A DNA stretch of 64,000 bases from Streptomyces sp. B3I8 (GTDB lineage: Bacteria > Actinomycetota > Actinomycetes > Streptomycetales > Streptomycetaceae): the NCBI RefSeq assembly GCF_030816915.1, contig NZ_JAUSYN010000002.1, forward strand, positions 1,873,501 through 1,937,500, in the 5' to 3' direction. Numbering within the stretch: the stretch's first letter is position 1; every line of letters starts with the position of its first letter. A model generated the notes under the pieces. That model saw nothing but the letters and a program-made list of their open reading frames with translations, did not search any database and was not told where the DNA came from. Below are positions 33,102 through 42,456 of the stretch, piece by piece. The position numbers and the translations under genes are program-made.

Positions 33102-33970
33102 TCATGCGCGCCGGCCGCCGCCGCGTACTCGGGCCTGAAGCGCTGGAGGACGCTTCCGCCCGGCTGCACGACGCCGTAGCTGCTCTCCGGCACCTCGTTC
33201 CACGCGCCGGGCAGGTCGCCCAGAGGCTCCGACACGACGAGACGGGTCTCGTCGGACAGCTCACGCAGGAACGACACGTCGGGGTGGAGCGCACGCAGGG
33301 CGTCCACCCTGGTACTGACGTACAACGACCGCGAACGGCCTTCACTGGAGTAACGGAAGGCCCACACGCGTTCGCCGTCGGCCACCGCGATGGTCATCTG
33401 CAGCGGGTGCGGGATGCCGTGCGACTCCGCGGTCGTCTCGACGAGACCCGCCATGCGCGCCACCGCGCCGGGCGGGTCGTCGGCCAGGCCGAAGGTGAGG
33501 GCGAGGAAGAACATGACCTCGGAGTCGGTGGAGCCCTCCATGTCGGCGTACAGGGCCGGGTCCACGGCCAGGGCGAGATCACGCCGGACCCGACGGAACC
33601 CACTGATCATCCCGTTGTGCATCCACAGCCATCGGCCGCTCCGGAAGGGGTGGCAGTTGCTCTGCTGCACCGCCGTTCCCGTCGATGCCCTGATGTGCCC
33701 GAAGAAGAGGCCCGAGCGGGTGTGGTGGGCGACCTCCTGCAGATTGCGGTCGTTCCAGGCCGGGCCGACATCCCGCAGGACGGCCGGATCGGCCGTGTCA
33801 GCCGTTTCCGCTGTTTCCTGCGGGTACCAGCCGATTCCGAAGCCATCGCCGTTGGTCGTCTCCACACCCATGCGGGAGTGCAGACTCTGGTCGATGAGGG
33901 AGTGCTTCGGCTGGAACAGAACCTGGCTGAGGAGGACGGGTGTACCCGAGTAGGCGATCCAGCGGCACAT
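33098..33970 (-). CDS. Class II glutamine amidotransferase (EgtC/YafJ-like)
   Basis: 290 aa. MCRWIAYSG at the N-terminus exposes the catalytic Cys2 after Met removal. TTNGDGFGIGWY, FGHIRASTGTAVQQSNCHPF and WLWMHNGMISGF are the standard class II amidotransferase blocks that hold glutamine and the oxyanion hole. No synthetase domain is attached, so the enzyme presumably serves a separate partner or acts as an amidohydrolase on a gamma-glutamyl compound. The start at ATG 33970 has GGAAGGGG upstream. Confidence 0.9.
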   Translation of the reverse strand: MCRWIAYSGTPVLLSQVLFQPKHSLIDQSLHSRMGVETTNGDGFGIGWYPQETAETADTADPAVLRDVGPAWNDRNLQEVAHHTRSGLFFGHIRASTGTAVQQSNCHPFRSGRWLWMHNGMISGFRRVRRDLALAVDPALYADMEGSTDSEVMFFLALTFGLADDPPGAVARMAGLVETTAESHGIPHPLQMTIAVADGERVWAFRYSSEGRSRSLYVSTRVDALRALHPDVSFLRELSDETRLVVSEPLGDLPGAWNEVPESSYGVVQPGGSVLQRFRPEYAAAAGAHE

Positions 33971-34131
33971 CGTGACGCCCCTTCCGGCGGCGGCGGAGGC
34001 GCCACCGCAGTGGCCGGCCGCCGGACTCGAGCAGCCTCGGCGCATGGCGGGCGTCGTCCCGCGGCTGCTACCAGTATCGCCTTCGGCACCCCTCGGGGCA
34101 TGCGGACAGGGGATGCCCGGAGCCCGTATCC

Positions 34132-34185
34132 CTACGCTCGCATGGGCAGCGCGGGAAACACGGCCACCGAGCCGTCTCGGTCTGC
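34132..34185 (-). pseudogene. 3' fragment of a second copy of the locus A membrane-protein gene
   Basis: The frame encodes RADRDGSVAVFPALPMRA, nearly the same as the C-terminus DRDGSVVVFPALPVRA of the gene at 17886. The DNA matches along about 50 bp (CGGGCAGCGCGGG, CCACCGAGCCGTC). Homology ends abruptly upstream. Confidence 0.75.
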
Positions 34186-34695
34186 CCGCCCGCAGCAACA
34201 GTCCAGGCCACTCGCTCCGGTTCCTTGGATGGGTGGGCCGGCGTGGGTGTGCTGGTTGCGGGTGGGGCCTTGCTCATCGGGCGTGCGCTTCAGCGGGCCG
34301 CGTCGCAGTCGGATACTGAAGACGCTCGTCCTCGCAACGAGGCGAACTGGCATTGGCGTTGTGGATGCGGTGGGCGGTCGCGGGGCGGCGACATCAAGGT
34401 CGGCACGGATTACAACGCCTGGCGACATCAATGGCGCCAAGGCGTAGGGCATCCAATGCCGGAGGTCTACCAGGTGCTCGCGTAGGTGGGAACTGATCGT
34501 GGTCGCGTCCGGAACATAGGATGCGGCGACGCGGCCGCTACTTCGTTCGGTCATCTGATCCGCCAGGAGCGTTCCGCCGTCAAGGCGTACGGAGTGTGCA
34601 AGGTGCTGCCGTGCAACGCTGAGGCGGGGGCCCTGGCTGGGGGGCCGGGGGGGGGGACGGAGTCTGCCGAGGCAGAGTGCAAGACAGTACGGTGG
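34186..34695. other. Degenerate stretch without a supportable gene
   Basis: Codon-position GC bias is weak on both strands and open frames are short or of odd composition. Together with the gene fragment on its left, this looks like decayed accessory DNA. Confidence 0.5.
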
Positions 34696-35088
34696 CTACA
34701 CGTCTGAGGCCGGCAGGGAACCCAGGTGGCGGCCCAGTCCGCGGGATGCCGGAGGGATCACCAGGGGTGGGTAGTCAACGTCTTCGGGCTGGTCCGTACG
34801 TTCGGGCTGGTGGAGCCAGACGCTGAGCAGAGGTTGGCGGAGCAGTTCGTCGGTCACAGCGGCTCCGACGTGGTCGTGCACGGTGCACAGCGCCAAAGCC
34901 GCGTCCGTCCCTGGAGAAGCATTGGCGCCCGTTTGGCTGCGCATATGTTGCAGGGCCTGCCACAGCAGCGGTGCACCCTGGGCGCGAAGCGTCCGTTCGT
35001 TGCTGGGCTCGAACTGCTCGACCGGTTGCCCGTCGATCCACCGTTCTACGATATTCAGGCCCTTGGCGCCGTGGTGGTAGCTGAGCAC
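34696..35088 (-). CDS. Hypothetical protein, possibly truncated
   Basis: About 130 aa from GTG 35088, but the frame continues upstream to about 35130 as QVGKGSLSQNTEVLSYH, so the true start may be lost. The text (GLNIVERWIDGQPVEQFEP, ALALCTVHDHVGAAVTDELL) has some resemblance to DUF6461-type proteins. I give that only as a suggestion. It lies in a degenerate region and may be a relic. Confidence 0.4.
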   Translation of the reverse strand: MLSYHHGAKGLNIVERWIDGQPVEQFEPSNERTLRAQGAPLLWQALQHMRSQTGANASPGTDAALALCTVHDHVGAAVTDELLRQPLLSVWLHQPERTDQPEDVDYPPLVIPPASRGLGRHLGSLPASDV

Positions 35089-35518
35089 CTCCGTGTTCTG
35101 GGACAGTGAGCCTTTTCCAACCTGCTGGTGGCGGTGTGCAGTTGAGAGGCGGCGCTCAGAGAGGGCCTGTCAGGTGCGGCCGTAGTGGTGGCAGAGGTCT
35201 GCGGGGACGGCTGCCACCCATGTCGTCCTGGCGAGATCGAGGCAGATCGGTGGGACGGTTTCCCGAAAGCTCACTCGAAGGGGGCCTGCCCCGGTGGTTC
35301 ATCGCGGTCAGCGGGTAGCTGGTACGCCTGCCCCTGGCCGTGGTCCCGAAGCCACCCGCCGTCCGGAGACGGCGTGGCGCGACGGGCGGGTGAACTGGGG
35401 GCGAATTCTGGCTTTCCCTCTGGTCGCAAGGGGGCTCGGGGGGGCGGTTTCGGGGGCGTGGCGTGCCTAGGATCGTCGGTGCCGCCTCGTTTCGTACGAC
35501 CCTTCCTGGAGGACCGGC
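35089..35518. other. Upstream region of efeO, no gene recognised
   Basis: 430 nt with no convincing coding potential. On the minus strand a short frame ends in LARTTWVAAVPADLCHHYGR, which could be the tail of a decayed gene, but I cannot name it. I looked for a DmdR-type iron box (TTAGGTTAGGCT) before efeO and did not find one. Confidence 0.45.
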
Positions 35519-36844
35519 GTGCCCGAGATCCCCACCGATGCCGACGCCGATACCGACGCCGATGCCGCTAGCGATACCGAGGGCGACGCCGGCGTCGTAC
35601 CCGGTCCCGTAGCGGCGCCGCCCGGCCGGACCGGCCGTCGGCGGACCGTGCTGGTGTGGGCCGTGTCCGGGGTCCTCGTGGCGGGGGCGGCCGTCGGGGC
35701 CGGGGTGCTGGCGACCGCCGGGGGTTCCGGCGGGGGCGGCGGTCCGGCGCGCGCGTCCGACTCCGACGGGCTGCGGCACACCGTCGTCGAGGTGACGCCC
35801 GGCGGGTGCGGACGCGGCTGGTCCCACCCCGCCCCCGGCCGGCAGGTCTTCGACCTGAACAACACCTCCAGCGCGGCGGCCGAGGTGTACCTGACCGACG
35901 CGGGTACGGGTGCCGTCTACGGCGAGGTCGAGGGGCTCGCCCCGGGGACCGTCCGCCCGATGCGGGTGACCCTCGGCAGCGGCTCGTACGCCTTCAAGTG
36001 CCTGCCCGACGACGCGGACGCCGTGACCGGCCCGACCGTACGGATCGCCGGGGGCGGCAAGGTGAAGAGCGGCCCCGCCGCCGTCCCCGTGACCCAGCAG
36101 GACCTCATCCCGCCCACCCTCGGCTACCAGAAGTGGATCCAGGACCGCACCGTCGAGCTGGCCACGAGGACCGACGCGCTGCGCGACGCGATCGACCGCG
36201 GGGACCTCCCGGCCGCCCGCGCCGCCTGGCTGCCGGCGCACCTCGTGTACGAGCGGATGGGCGCCGCCTACGGCACCTTCGGCGACGCCGACGGCGAGAT
36301 CAACGGCACCACCGCGGGGCTGCCCGGCGGGGTCCACGACGCCGACTTCGCCGGGTTCCACCGGGTCGAGTACGGGCTGTGGCACGGGGAGTCGGCGCGC
36401 GGCCTGCGCGGCCCGGCCGGCCGGCTCGCCAAGGCCGTGCACGCCCTGCGCGACGGCTGGCCCGACCAGCGGATCGACCCGGGCGACATCGGGCTGCGCG
36501 CGCACGAGATCGTGGAGAACACCGTGCAGTTCGAGCTGACCGGCCGCACCGACTACGGCAGCGGCACCAACCTGGCCACCGCCCGCGCCAACCTCGACGG
36601 CAGCCGGGAACTGCTCACCCGCCTGCGCCCGCTGCTCAAGGGCCGCGACTCCGGGCTGGGCGGACTCGGCACCGCGATGGACCGGGCCCGGCACACCCTC
36701 GACGCCTTCCACCACAGCGGCCACTGGACGCCGCTGGACCGGCTCACCCGCACGCAGCGGGAGAAGGTCGACGCGGACCTGGGCGACCTGGCCGAGCGGC
36801 TGGCCGACGTGGCCGCCCTCACGGACGTACGGAGGACCGCGTGA
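35519..36844 (+). CDS. efeO: Iron uptake system protein EfeO
   Basis: 441 aa from GTG 35519 (GGAGGACC upstream). After an Asp/Ala repeat ([10 protein letters not shown]) there is one N-terminal membrane anchor ([20 protein letters not shown]). It is followed by the cupredoxin-like domain ([17 protein letters not shown]) and the M75 imelysin-type domain with [12 protein letters not shown], whose His and Glu bind metal in relatives. EfeO delivers iron in the EfeUOB ferrous-iron importer. efeB follows 34 nt downstream; the permease gene efeU is not adjacent. Confidence 0.93.
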   Translation: MPEIPTDADADTDADAASDTEGDAGVVPGPVAAPPGRTGRRRTVLVWAVSGVLVAGAAVGAGVLATAGGSGGGGGPARASDSDGLRHTVVEVTPGGCGRGWSHPAPGRQVFDLNNTSSAAAEVYLTDAGTGAVYGEVEGLAPGTVRPMRVTLGSGSYAFKCLPDDADAVTGPTVRIAGGGKVKSGPAAVPVTQQDLIPPTLGYQKWIQDRTVELATRTDALRDAIDRGDLPAARAAWLPAHLVYERMGAAYGTFGDADGEINGTTAGLPGGVHDADFAGFHRVEYGLWHGESARGLRGPAGRLAKAVHALRDGWPDQRIDPGDIGLRAHEIVENTVQFELTGRTDYGSGTNLATARANLDGSRELLTRLRPLLKGRDSGLGGLGTAMDRARHTLDAFHHSGHWTPLDRLTRTQREKVDADLGDLAERLADVAALTDVRRTA

Positions 36845-36878
36845 AGCGGGGGGACGGGATCGACCAAGGAGGAACCGG

Positions 36879-38138
36879 ATGGACCGGATGGACCGGGTGA
36901 ACGAGGTCGGCCGCCGGGGGTTCCTGGCGGGCGCAGCGGCCGTCGCCGGTGCGGGGCTCGTGGCCGCGGACCAGGGTGCCGCGTCCGCCACGGACACGCA
37001 TACGGACACGAGCACCGGCACCGGCACCGGCACCGACGCGCGCGTGGACTTCCACGGCCGTCACCAGGCCGGCATCCTCACCCCCACCCGCCGCGCCACC
37101 GCGTTCGTGTCCTTCGACACCACCGCCGAGAACCGCACCGAACTGGCCGATCTGCTCCGCACGTTGACCGACCGGGCCCGTTTCCTCACCGCCGGCGGCA
37201 ACCCCCAGGAGCTGGGGATCACCGCCCCGCCGGCCGACTCCGGCACCCTCGGCCCCACCCTCCCGGCCGACGCGCTGACCGTCACCGTCGGCGTGGGCGC
37301 CTCGCTCTTCGACGAGCGGTACGGCCTCGCGGACCGCAGGCCCCGCCGGCTCACCGCCATGCCGTCCTTCCCCGACGACGACCTCGACGCCGCCTGGTGC
37401 CACGGCGACCTGAGCGTGCAGTTCAGCGCCGGAAGCACGGACACCGTGCTGCACGCCCTGCGCGACGTCGCCCGGCACACCCGCGGCGGCATGCAGGTGC
37501 GCTGGCGCATGGACGGCTTCGTCAGCCCGCCCCGCCCCTCCGGCACCCCGCGCAACCACATGGGCTTCAAGGACGGCACCGCCAACCCGGACGTCACCAG
37601 TCCCCGGGCGATGGACCGGCTGGTGTGGGTGGGCGCGGGCGGCGGCGAACCGGACTGGGCGACCGGCGGCAGCTACCAGGTCGTGCGGCTCATCCGGATG
37701 CTGGTCGAGTTCTGGGACCGGGTCTCGCTCACCGAGCAGGAACGGATGTTCGGCCGCGCCCGGGACACCGGCGCTCCCCTGGACGGCCGGCACGAGACGG
37801 ACACGCCCCGGTACGCCCAGGATCCCAAGGGCGACATCATCCCGCTGGACAGCCACATCCGCCTGGCCAACCCCCGCACCACCGCCACCGCGGACCAGCG
37901 CATCCTGCGCCGCGCCCACAACTACGACCGGGGGGTGGACGTCAACGGCAACCTCGACATGGGCCTGCTGTTCTGCTGCTACCAGCAGGACCTGGCCCGG
38001 CAGTTCGAGACCGTGCAGAAGCGGCTGGCCGGGGAGCCGCTGGTCGACTACATCTCCCCGTTCGGCGGCGGCTACTTCTTCGCCCTGCCGGGAGCGCGGG
38101 ACACGTCGGACTGGCTGGGGCGCACCTTGTTGGCCTGA
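36879..38138 (+). CDS. efeB: Dye-decolorising (DyP-type) heme peroxidase EfeB
   Basis: 419 aa. AAGGAGG six nucleotides before ATG 36879 fixes the start. A Tat signal ([20 protein letters not shown]) exports the folded protein. The DyP signature [11 protein letters not shown] supplies the catalytic Asp, and the proximal heme His is in DSHIRLANP. EfeB oxidises ferrous iron or deferrochelatase substrates for the EfeO system. Confidence 0.95.
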   Translation: MDRMDRVNEVGRRGFLAGAAAVAGAGLVAADQGAASATDTHTDTSTGTGTGTDARVDFHGRHQAGILTPTRRATAFVSFDTTAENRTELADLLRTLTDRARFLTAGGNPQELGITAPPADSGTLGPTLPADALTVTVGVGASLFDERYGLADRRPRRLTAMPSFPDDDLDAAWCHGDLSVQFSAGSTDTVLHALRDVARHTRGGMQVRWRMDGFVSPPRPSGTPRNHMGFKDGTANPDVTSPRAMDRLVWVGAGGGEPDWATGGSYQVVRLIRMLVEFWDRVSLTEQERMFGRARDTGAPLDGRHETDTPRYAQDPKGDIIPLDSHIRLANPRTTATADQRILRRAHNYDRGVDVNGNLDMGLLFCCYQQDLARQFETVQKRLAGEPLVDYISPFGGGYFFALPGARDTSDWLGRTLLA

Positions 38139-38438
38139 TCTCGCCCAACCGGACGGGAACGGACACGGGCGCGCGCCCGTCGGAAACGGACCCGCACCCG
38201 TCGAGCCCGGACCCGCACCCACCAGGAACCGACCCGCGCGGGTCAAGGAATGCCTAAAAGTCCATGAGAACTTCCTGACCGTACGTTCGCCCGCCGGTCA
38301 CTGCCGCTCCCCCGATCCGCCGCCGACGTGGACGAAAATCCGGCCATGGACATTCAGGCCACAGCCATTCGAGCCATGGACATGCGGGCCACGGACGGCG
38401 TGGCAGCGGAACTCGGTGCTCCCGGAAGGCGAGACAGC
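38139..38438. other. 300-nt spacer with short GC repeats
   Basis: Contains GGACCCGCACCC repeats and a 14-bp palindrome GACCCGCGCGGGTC at 38231-38244, which may terminate efeOB transcription. I compared 38284-38300 with the PHO box (GTTCACC repeats) because the next gene is a phosphoesterase; the match is poor. Confidence 0.5.
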
Positions 38439-40352
38439 ATGATCGGCACAGGCAGAACCCCAGGCGCACGGCGCCGGTTGACGCGCGTGGGCGCCGTCCT
38501 CGGCGCCGTCGCCCTGGCCGCGGCGGGCGGGGTCCTCCCCGCGGCCGCGAACACCGGGCACGGCGGCCAGGGCGGCCACGGTCACGGCCACAGCCACTCC
38601 GACACGCGCACCGCCACGCCGATCAAGCACGTGGTGGTGATCTACCAGGAGAACGTCTCGTTCGACCACTACTTCGCGACCTACCCCAAGGCCGCGAACA
38701 CCGACGGCACCACCTTCAAGGCGGCCCGGCACACCCCCGAGGCCGACAACCTGCTGAGCGCCGGTCTGCTGAAGACCAACCCGAACCTGTACACGCCCAA
38801 GCGGCTCGCGCCGTCGCAGGCCATGACCTGCGACCAGAACCACGGCTACGGGCCCGAGCAGTACGCGGCCAACGGCGGCAAGGCCGACAAGTACGTCGAG
38901 AACACCGAGGTCAGCAAGTGCACCGGGCTGTTCGGCGAGCCCGGCCTGGCCATGGACTACTACGACGGCAACACCGTCACCGGCCTGTGGAACTACGCGC
39001 AGCACTACGCGATGAGCGACAACTCGTTCAGCTCGGTGTACGGCCCCTCCACGCCCGGCGCGCTCAACCTGGTCTCGGGGCAGACGCACGGTGTCGTCTC
39101 CGTCGACCCGGCCTCCGGCACCGAGCACCCGAAGCAGACGGCGACGCCGGACCCGTACACGGTCCTCTCCCCCGACGCCAAGGGCGTGGGCACGGTCGTC
39201 AACGACCCGGACCCGGCGTACGACGACTGCTCCGACAAGGACCACACCAGCACCAACGCGCTCGCCGTGATGCGGGGCAGGAACATCGGTGACCTGCTCA
39301 ACGCCAAGGGCGTGAGCTGGGGCTGGTTCCAGGGCGGCTTCCGGCCCAGCACCGTGTGGGACGGCGAGCAGGGCCACTACGCCAAGTGCGGCGGCACCAC
39401 CCACACCAACGTCGGCGGCGCCGCGGTCGTCGACTACAGCCCGCACCACGCGCCGTTCCAGTACTACAGGTCGACGTCCAACCCGCACCACCTGGCCCCG
39501 AGGAGCGTCGCCGAGATCGGGCACGCGGGCCGCGCCAACCACAACTACGACCTGACCGACTTCGACGCCGCGCTCAAGGCGGGCCACCTCCCCGCGGTCA
39601 GCTTCCTCAAGGCCGCCGAGTACCAGGACGGCCACGCCGCCTACTCCGACCCGATCGACGAGCAGCACTTCCTCGTCAAGGAGATCAACGCGCTGCAGAA
39701 GTCGCCGGAGTGGAAATCCACGGCGGTCGTGGTCGCCTACGACGACTCCGACGGCTGGTACGACCACGTCACCTCGAAGGTGCTGAACGGCTCGAAGGAC
39801 ACCAGCGTCGGGTCCAACGGCAAGGCTCTCGACGCCCCCGCCTGCCAGTCCGGTCCGGCCGCCGAGGGCGGCTACGCGGACCGCTGCGGCCCCGGCACCC
39901 GGCAGCCGCTGCTGGTCATCTCCCCGTACAGCAAGGTCAACAAGATCGACCACGCCGCCACCGAGCAGACCTCGATCACCAAGTTCATCGAGGACAACTG
40001 GTCGACCGGCCGCATCGGTGACGCCTCCTTCGACCAGCGCGCCGGCACCCTCGACGGCCTGTTCGACTTCCGGCACCCCGACAACAAGCAGGTGCTGCTG
40101 AACGCGGACGGCTCGGTGGCCTCGGTGAACCACTCCCCGCACTACGACCGGACGACGACGAAGGTCTCCACCGCCGCGTACCCCGCGTACGTCCAGGAAC
40201 TGCGGGCCCAGAACGTCGCCGCCAGCACCGACACCGACCCGAACACCCCCCTCCTCATCGCCGCCGGCCTCTTCACAGCCGTCGGCACGACCACAGCCCT
40301 GGCCCTGCACCGCCGCCGCAACCGCACCTCGGGCACGACCCCGGCCATGTGA
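38439..40352 (+). CDS. Secreted phosphoesterase (PF04185, phospholipase C/acid phosphatase type)
   Basis: 637 aa from ATG 38439 (GGAAGG upstream). A signal peptide (RVGAVLGAVALAAAGGVLPAAA) leads into the PF04185 core: VVVIYQENVSFDHYFATYP (metal-binding Glu-Asn), SVYGPSTPGALNLVSG, then VVAYDDSDGWYDHV and HAAYSDPIDEQHFL. The C-terminus has a hydrophobic helix (LLIAAGLFTAVGTTTALAL) followed by RRRNR, so the enzyme is probably exported and then held at the membrane. Substrate could be phospholipid or another phosphate ester. Confidence 0.92.
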   Translation: MIGTGRTPGARRRLTRVGAVLGAVALAAAGGVLPAAANTGHGGQGGHGHGHSHSDTRTATPIKHVVVIYQENVSFDHYFATYPKAANTDGTTFKAARHTPEADNLLSAGLLKTNPNLYTPKRLAPSQAMTCDQNHGYGPEQYAANGGKADKYVENTEVSKCTGLFGEPGLAMDYYDGNTVTGLWNYAQHYAMSDNSFSSVYGPSTPGALNLVSGQTHGVVSVDPASGTEHPKQTATPDPYTVLSPDAKGVGTVVNDPDPAYDDCSDKDHTSTNALAVMRGRNIGDLLNAKGVSWGWFQGGFRPSTVWDGEQGHYAKCGGTTHTNVGGAAVVDYSPHHAPFQYYRSTSNPHHLAPRSVAEIGHAGRANHNYDLTDFDAALKAGHLPAVSFLKAAEYQDGHAAYSDPIDEQHFLVKEINALQKSPEWKSTAVVVAYDDSDGWYDHVTSKVLNGSKDTSVGSNGKALDAPACQSGPAAEGGYADRCGPGTRQPLLVISPYSKVNKIDHAATEQTSITKFIEDNWSTGRIGDASFDQRAGTLDGLFDFRHPDNKQVLLNADGSVASVNHSPHYDRTTTKVSTAAYPAYVQELRAQNVAASTDTDPNTPLLIAAGLFTAVGTTTALALHRRRNRTSGTTPAM

Positions 40353-40401
40353 GCCGACGCCGTCCGGCACGCGAAGAGGCTGTCGGTCTCGCGCGAGGCC
40401 G

Positions 40402-40428
40402 CCGGGGGAGACACCGAGTCTCCCCCGG
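40402..40428. terminator. Hairpin CCGGGGGAGA/TCTCCCCCGG
   Basis: 10-bp perfect stem with a 7-nt loop, 49 nt after the phosphoesterase stop, between convergent genes. Confidence 0.75.
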
Positions 40429-40436
40429 GCGAGCGC

Positions 40437-40474
40437 CTTCACCCTCCCCGCCCCGTCGGGCGGGGAGGGTGAAG
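40437..40474. terminator. Strong hairpin, 17-bp perfect stem
   Basis: CTTCACCCTCCCCGCCC pairs with its exact complement around a 4-nt loop. It lies 40 nt before the 3' end of the GNAT gene, so it serves as a bidirectional terminator for the convergent units. Confidence 0.9.
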
Positions 40475-40514
40475 GGCGGAGGGCACGGAGTACACGTGTC
40501 ATGTGCCGCTCCCC

Positions 40515-41240
40515 CTACGCGGTCTCCTCCAGGGCAGCGGCCCCCGTGTGCCGCAGGAGCGAGAAGACCGTGCGGCAGCGCAGGGTGAAGCCGATCGACT
40601 CGTACAGCCGGATGGCGTTCGCGTTGGTGGCCGCGGCGTGCAGGAAGGGGCGTTCGCCGCGCTCCTTGATGCCGGCGGCGACCGCGCGGACCAGACGGGT
40701 GGCCAGGCCCCGGCCGCGGTGCTCGGGGTCGGTGCACACGGCGCTGATCTCCGTCCAGCCGGGCGGGTGCAGCCGCTCGCCGGCCAGGGCGACGAGGCGG
40801 CCCCGGTGCCGGATGCCGAGGTAGGTGCCCAGTTCGACGGTGCGGGGCAGGTAGGGGCCCGGCTCGGTGCGGGCGACCAGGTCGAGGATCTCGGGCACGT
40901 CGGCGGGGCCGAGCCGTACGGCCTCGGGGTCGGGTTCGGCACGCAGGGAGGTGTCCACGAGCTGGACGCCGTGCCCGGTGTGGACGACCTCCCACCCCTC
41001 GGGGACCTCGGTGACGCCCCGCACCGCGGCGGTACCGCCGGGGCCGACGAGTGCGGCGAGGTCGGCCCAGGCGCGCGGGTCGTTGTCGCCTGCGACGGCG
41101 TGGAAGGGGGACACGTCCTGCTGGTACCGGACGGCCCGGCCGACGCGCTCGGCGAAGCGGGCGTGCGGGCCGGTGAGCGCGGCCCAGGCGGGGTTGTCCA
41201 GAGGGTGCGAGGAGCCGGCGTCGAGGGCGATGACGGACAT
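40515..41240 (-). CDS. GNAT-family N-acetyltransferase
   Basis: 241 aa from ATG 41240. N-terminal part (NPAWAALTGPHARFAERVGR) resembles the helper domain of two-part GNAT proteins. The acetyl-CoA site is in the C-terminal domain: ISAVCTDPEHRGRGLATRLV (R-x-x-G-x-G/A) and ATNANAIRLYESIGFTLR. It lies downstream of the ABC transporter genes on the same strand with a 126-nt gap of GCGGGTG repeats and may be the last gene of that operon. The acyl acceptor is unknown. Confidence 0.9.
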   Translation of the reverse strand: MSVIALDAGSSHPLDNPAWAALTGPHARFAERVGRAVRYQQDVSPFHAVAGDNDPRAWADLAALVGPGGTAAVRGVTEVPEGWEVVHTGHGVQLVDTSLRAEPDPEAVRLGPADVPEILDLVARTEPGPYLPRTVELGTYLGIRHRGRLVALAGERLHPPGWTEISAVCTDPEHRGRGLATRLVRAVAAGIKERGERPFLHAAATNANAIRLYESIGFTLRCRTVFSLLRHTGAAALEETA

Positions 41241-41366
41241 GGTGTGACGGTCTCCGGTGTTCGACTCGGGTGTTCTGCGCGGGTGTCGGGCGCGGGTGCT
41301 GGGCGCGGGTGTGCGGCGCGTGGGACTCCACCGCGAGGCGGCGGTGGAGTTCCCGGCACGCCCGGG

Positions 41367-42392
41367 TCAGGAGTTGTCGAGCGGCAGTCCGGGCGGGTTG
41401 ACCTCGGACGTGGTGACGGCCTCGTTGGAGAGGTTGTACGCCTTGAGCCACTTGGCGTACTGGCCGTTCTCGATCAGGTGGTCGATGGCGTCGGCGAGCG
41501 GCTTCGCCAGGCCGCTGCCCTTCTTGGCGGTGGCCGCGATGAGGCCCTGCAGGTGCGCGCCGGCACCGGAGTAGGTGCCGGCGGTGCGGGTGGCGTCCGG
41601 CGTGTTCGCGACCTGACGGTTGTGGTAGGCGATACCGGGGTTGGGCCCGAGGTACGCGTCGATCCTGCCGCCGGCCAGGGCCAGGTAGACGCTGTTGGCG
41701 GTCTGGAAGTACTTGACGGTGAGCTTCTTGCCCTCCTTGGCCAGCTTCGCCTTCCACTCCAGGAGGATCTTCTCCTGGTTGGTGCCGGAGCTGACGGCGA
41801 CGGTCTTGCCGGCGAGGTTCTCGTAGTCGTTGTCGAAGTTCCAGGTGCTCTTCTTCGGCACGGTGAAGGCGAGGTTGTCCTGCCGGTAGGAGGCGAACTC
41901 GTACTTCTTCTTGCGCTCCTCGGTGTCGGTGACGTTGGAGAAGGCCACGTCGACCTTGCCGCTGTCGATGCCGACGAACATGTTCTCCCAGGTGAGGTTC
42001 TTCACCTCGGGCCGCAGGCCCAGGACCGCGGCGACCAGGCGGCCGAAGTCGGGCTCGGCGCCGGTGAGCGTCTTCTGGTCGCTGCCCACGTAGGCCAGCG
42101 GCGGGAAGCCGGACGGCAGGGCGCCGATGCCGATCTCCAGCTTGCCGCTCTTCCTGACCGCGGCGGGCAGTTCGGCGCTGATGGACTTGACTTCGGTGAC
42201 CTCGAGGGAGGTCTGTTCGGCCGCGCCGTTGGAGACCTTCCCGATGACGACCTCGCCGGACGAGGCGGTGTCGGTGGAGGTGGCCGCGTCGCTGTCGCCA
42301 CCGCATGCGGCGAGCCCGGTGGCCAGGGAGGCGACGGCGGTCGCCGCGGTGATGCCGCGTATCAGGCTGCGTCGGGTGAACTGCGTGGGCAT
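41367..42392 (-). CDS. ABC amino-acid transporter substrate-binding lipoprotein
   Basis: 341 aa from ATG 42392. A twin-Arg-containing signal (TRRSLIRGITAATAVASLA) ends in the lipobox GLAACGG. The rest is an SBP_bac_3 fold: GALPSGFPPLAYVGSDQ, GAEPDFGRLVAAVLGLRP, VDVAFSNVTDTEERKKKY and KTVAVSSGTNQEKIL. Binds a polar amino acid outside the membrane. The SAM-IV-type riboswitch and Cys leader peptide upstream of the operon suggest a sulfur amino acid such as cystine or methionine (inference). Confidence 0.92.
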   Translation of the reverse strand: MPTQFTRRSLIRGITAATAVASLATGLAACGGDSDAATSTDTASSGEVVIGKVSNGAAEQTSLEVTEVKSISAELPAAVRKSGKLEIGIGALPSGFPPLAYVGSDQKTLTGAEPDFGRLVAAVLGLRPEVKNLTWENMFVGIDSGKVDVAFSNVTDTEERKKKYEFASYRQDNLAFTVPKKSTWNFDNDYENLAGKTVAVSSGTNQEKILLEWKAKLAKEGKKLTVKYFQTANSVYLALAGGRIDAYLGPNPGIAYHNRQVANTPDATRTAGTYSGAGAHLQGLIAATAKKGSGLAKPLADAIDHLIENGQYAKWLKAYNLSNEAVTTSEVNPPGLPLDNS

Positions 42393-42456
42393 GGCCGTTC
42401 CTTGTCGCTGGAGGTGAGGAGGGTGGCGTGGGGAAGGTCTGGAGGAGGTACGGGGT

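Noticed and set aside
34225..34707. Two short plus-strand frames
   Set aside because: No homology or codon bias; they lie in degenerate DNA next to a gene fragment.
35100..35518. Iron box (DmdR) before efeO
   Set aside because: No sequence close to TTAGGTTAGGCTCACCTAA was found by eye.
38270..38310. PHO box before the secreted phosphoesterase
   Set aside because: Only one weak half-site (GTTCGCC); no direct repeats of GTTCACC.
38298..40502. 734-codon open frame antisense to the phosphoesterase
   Set aside because: Low-complexity Val/Gly/Arg text typical of shadow frames.
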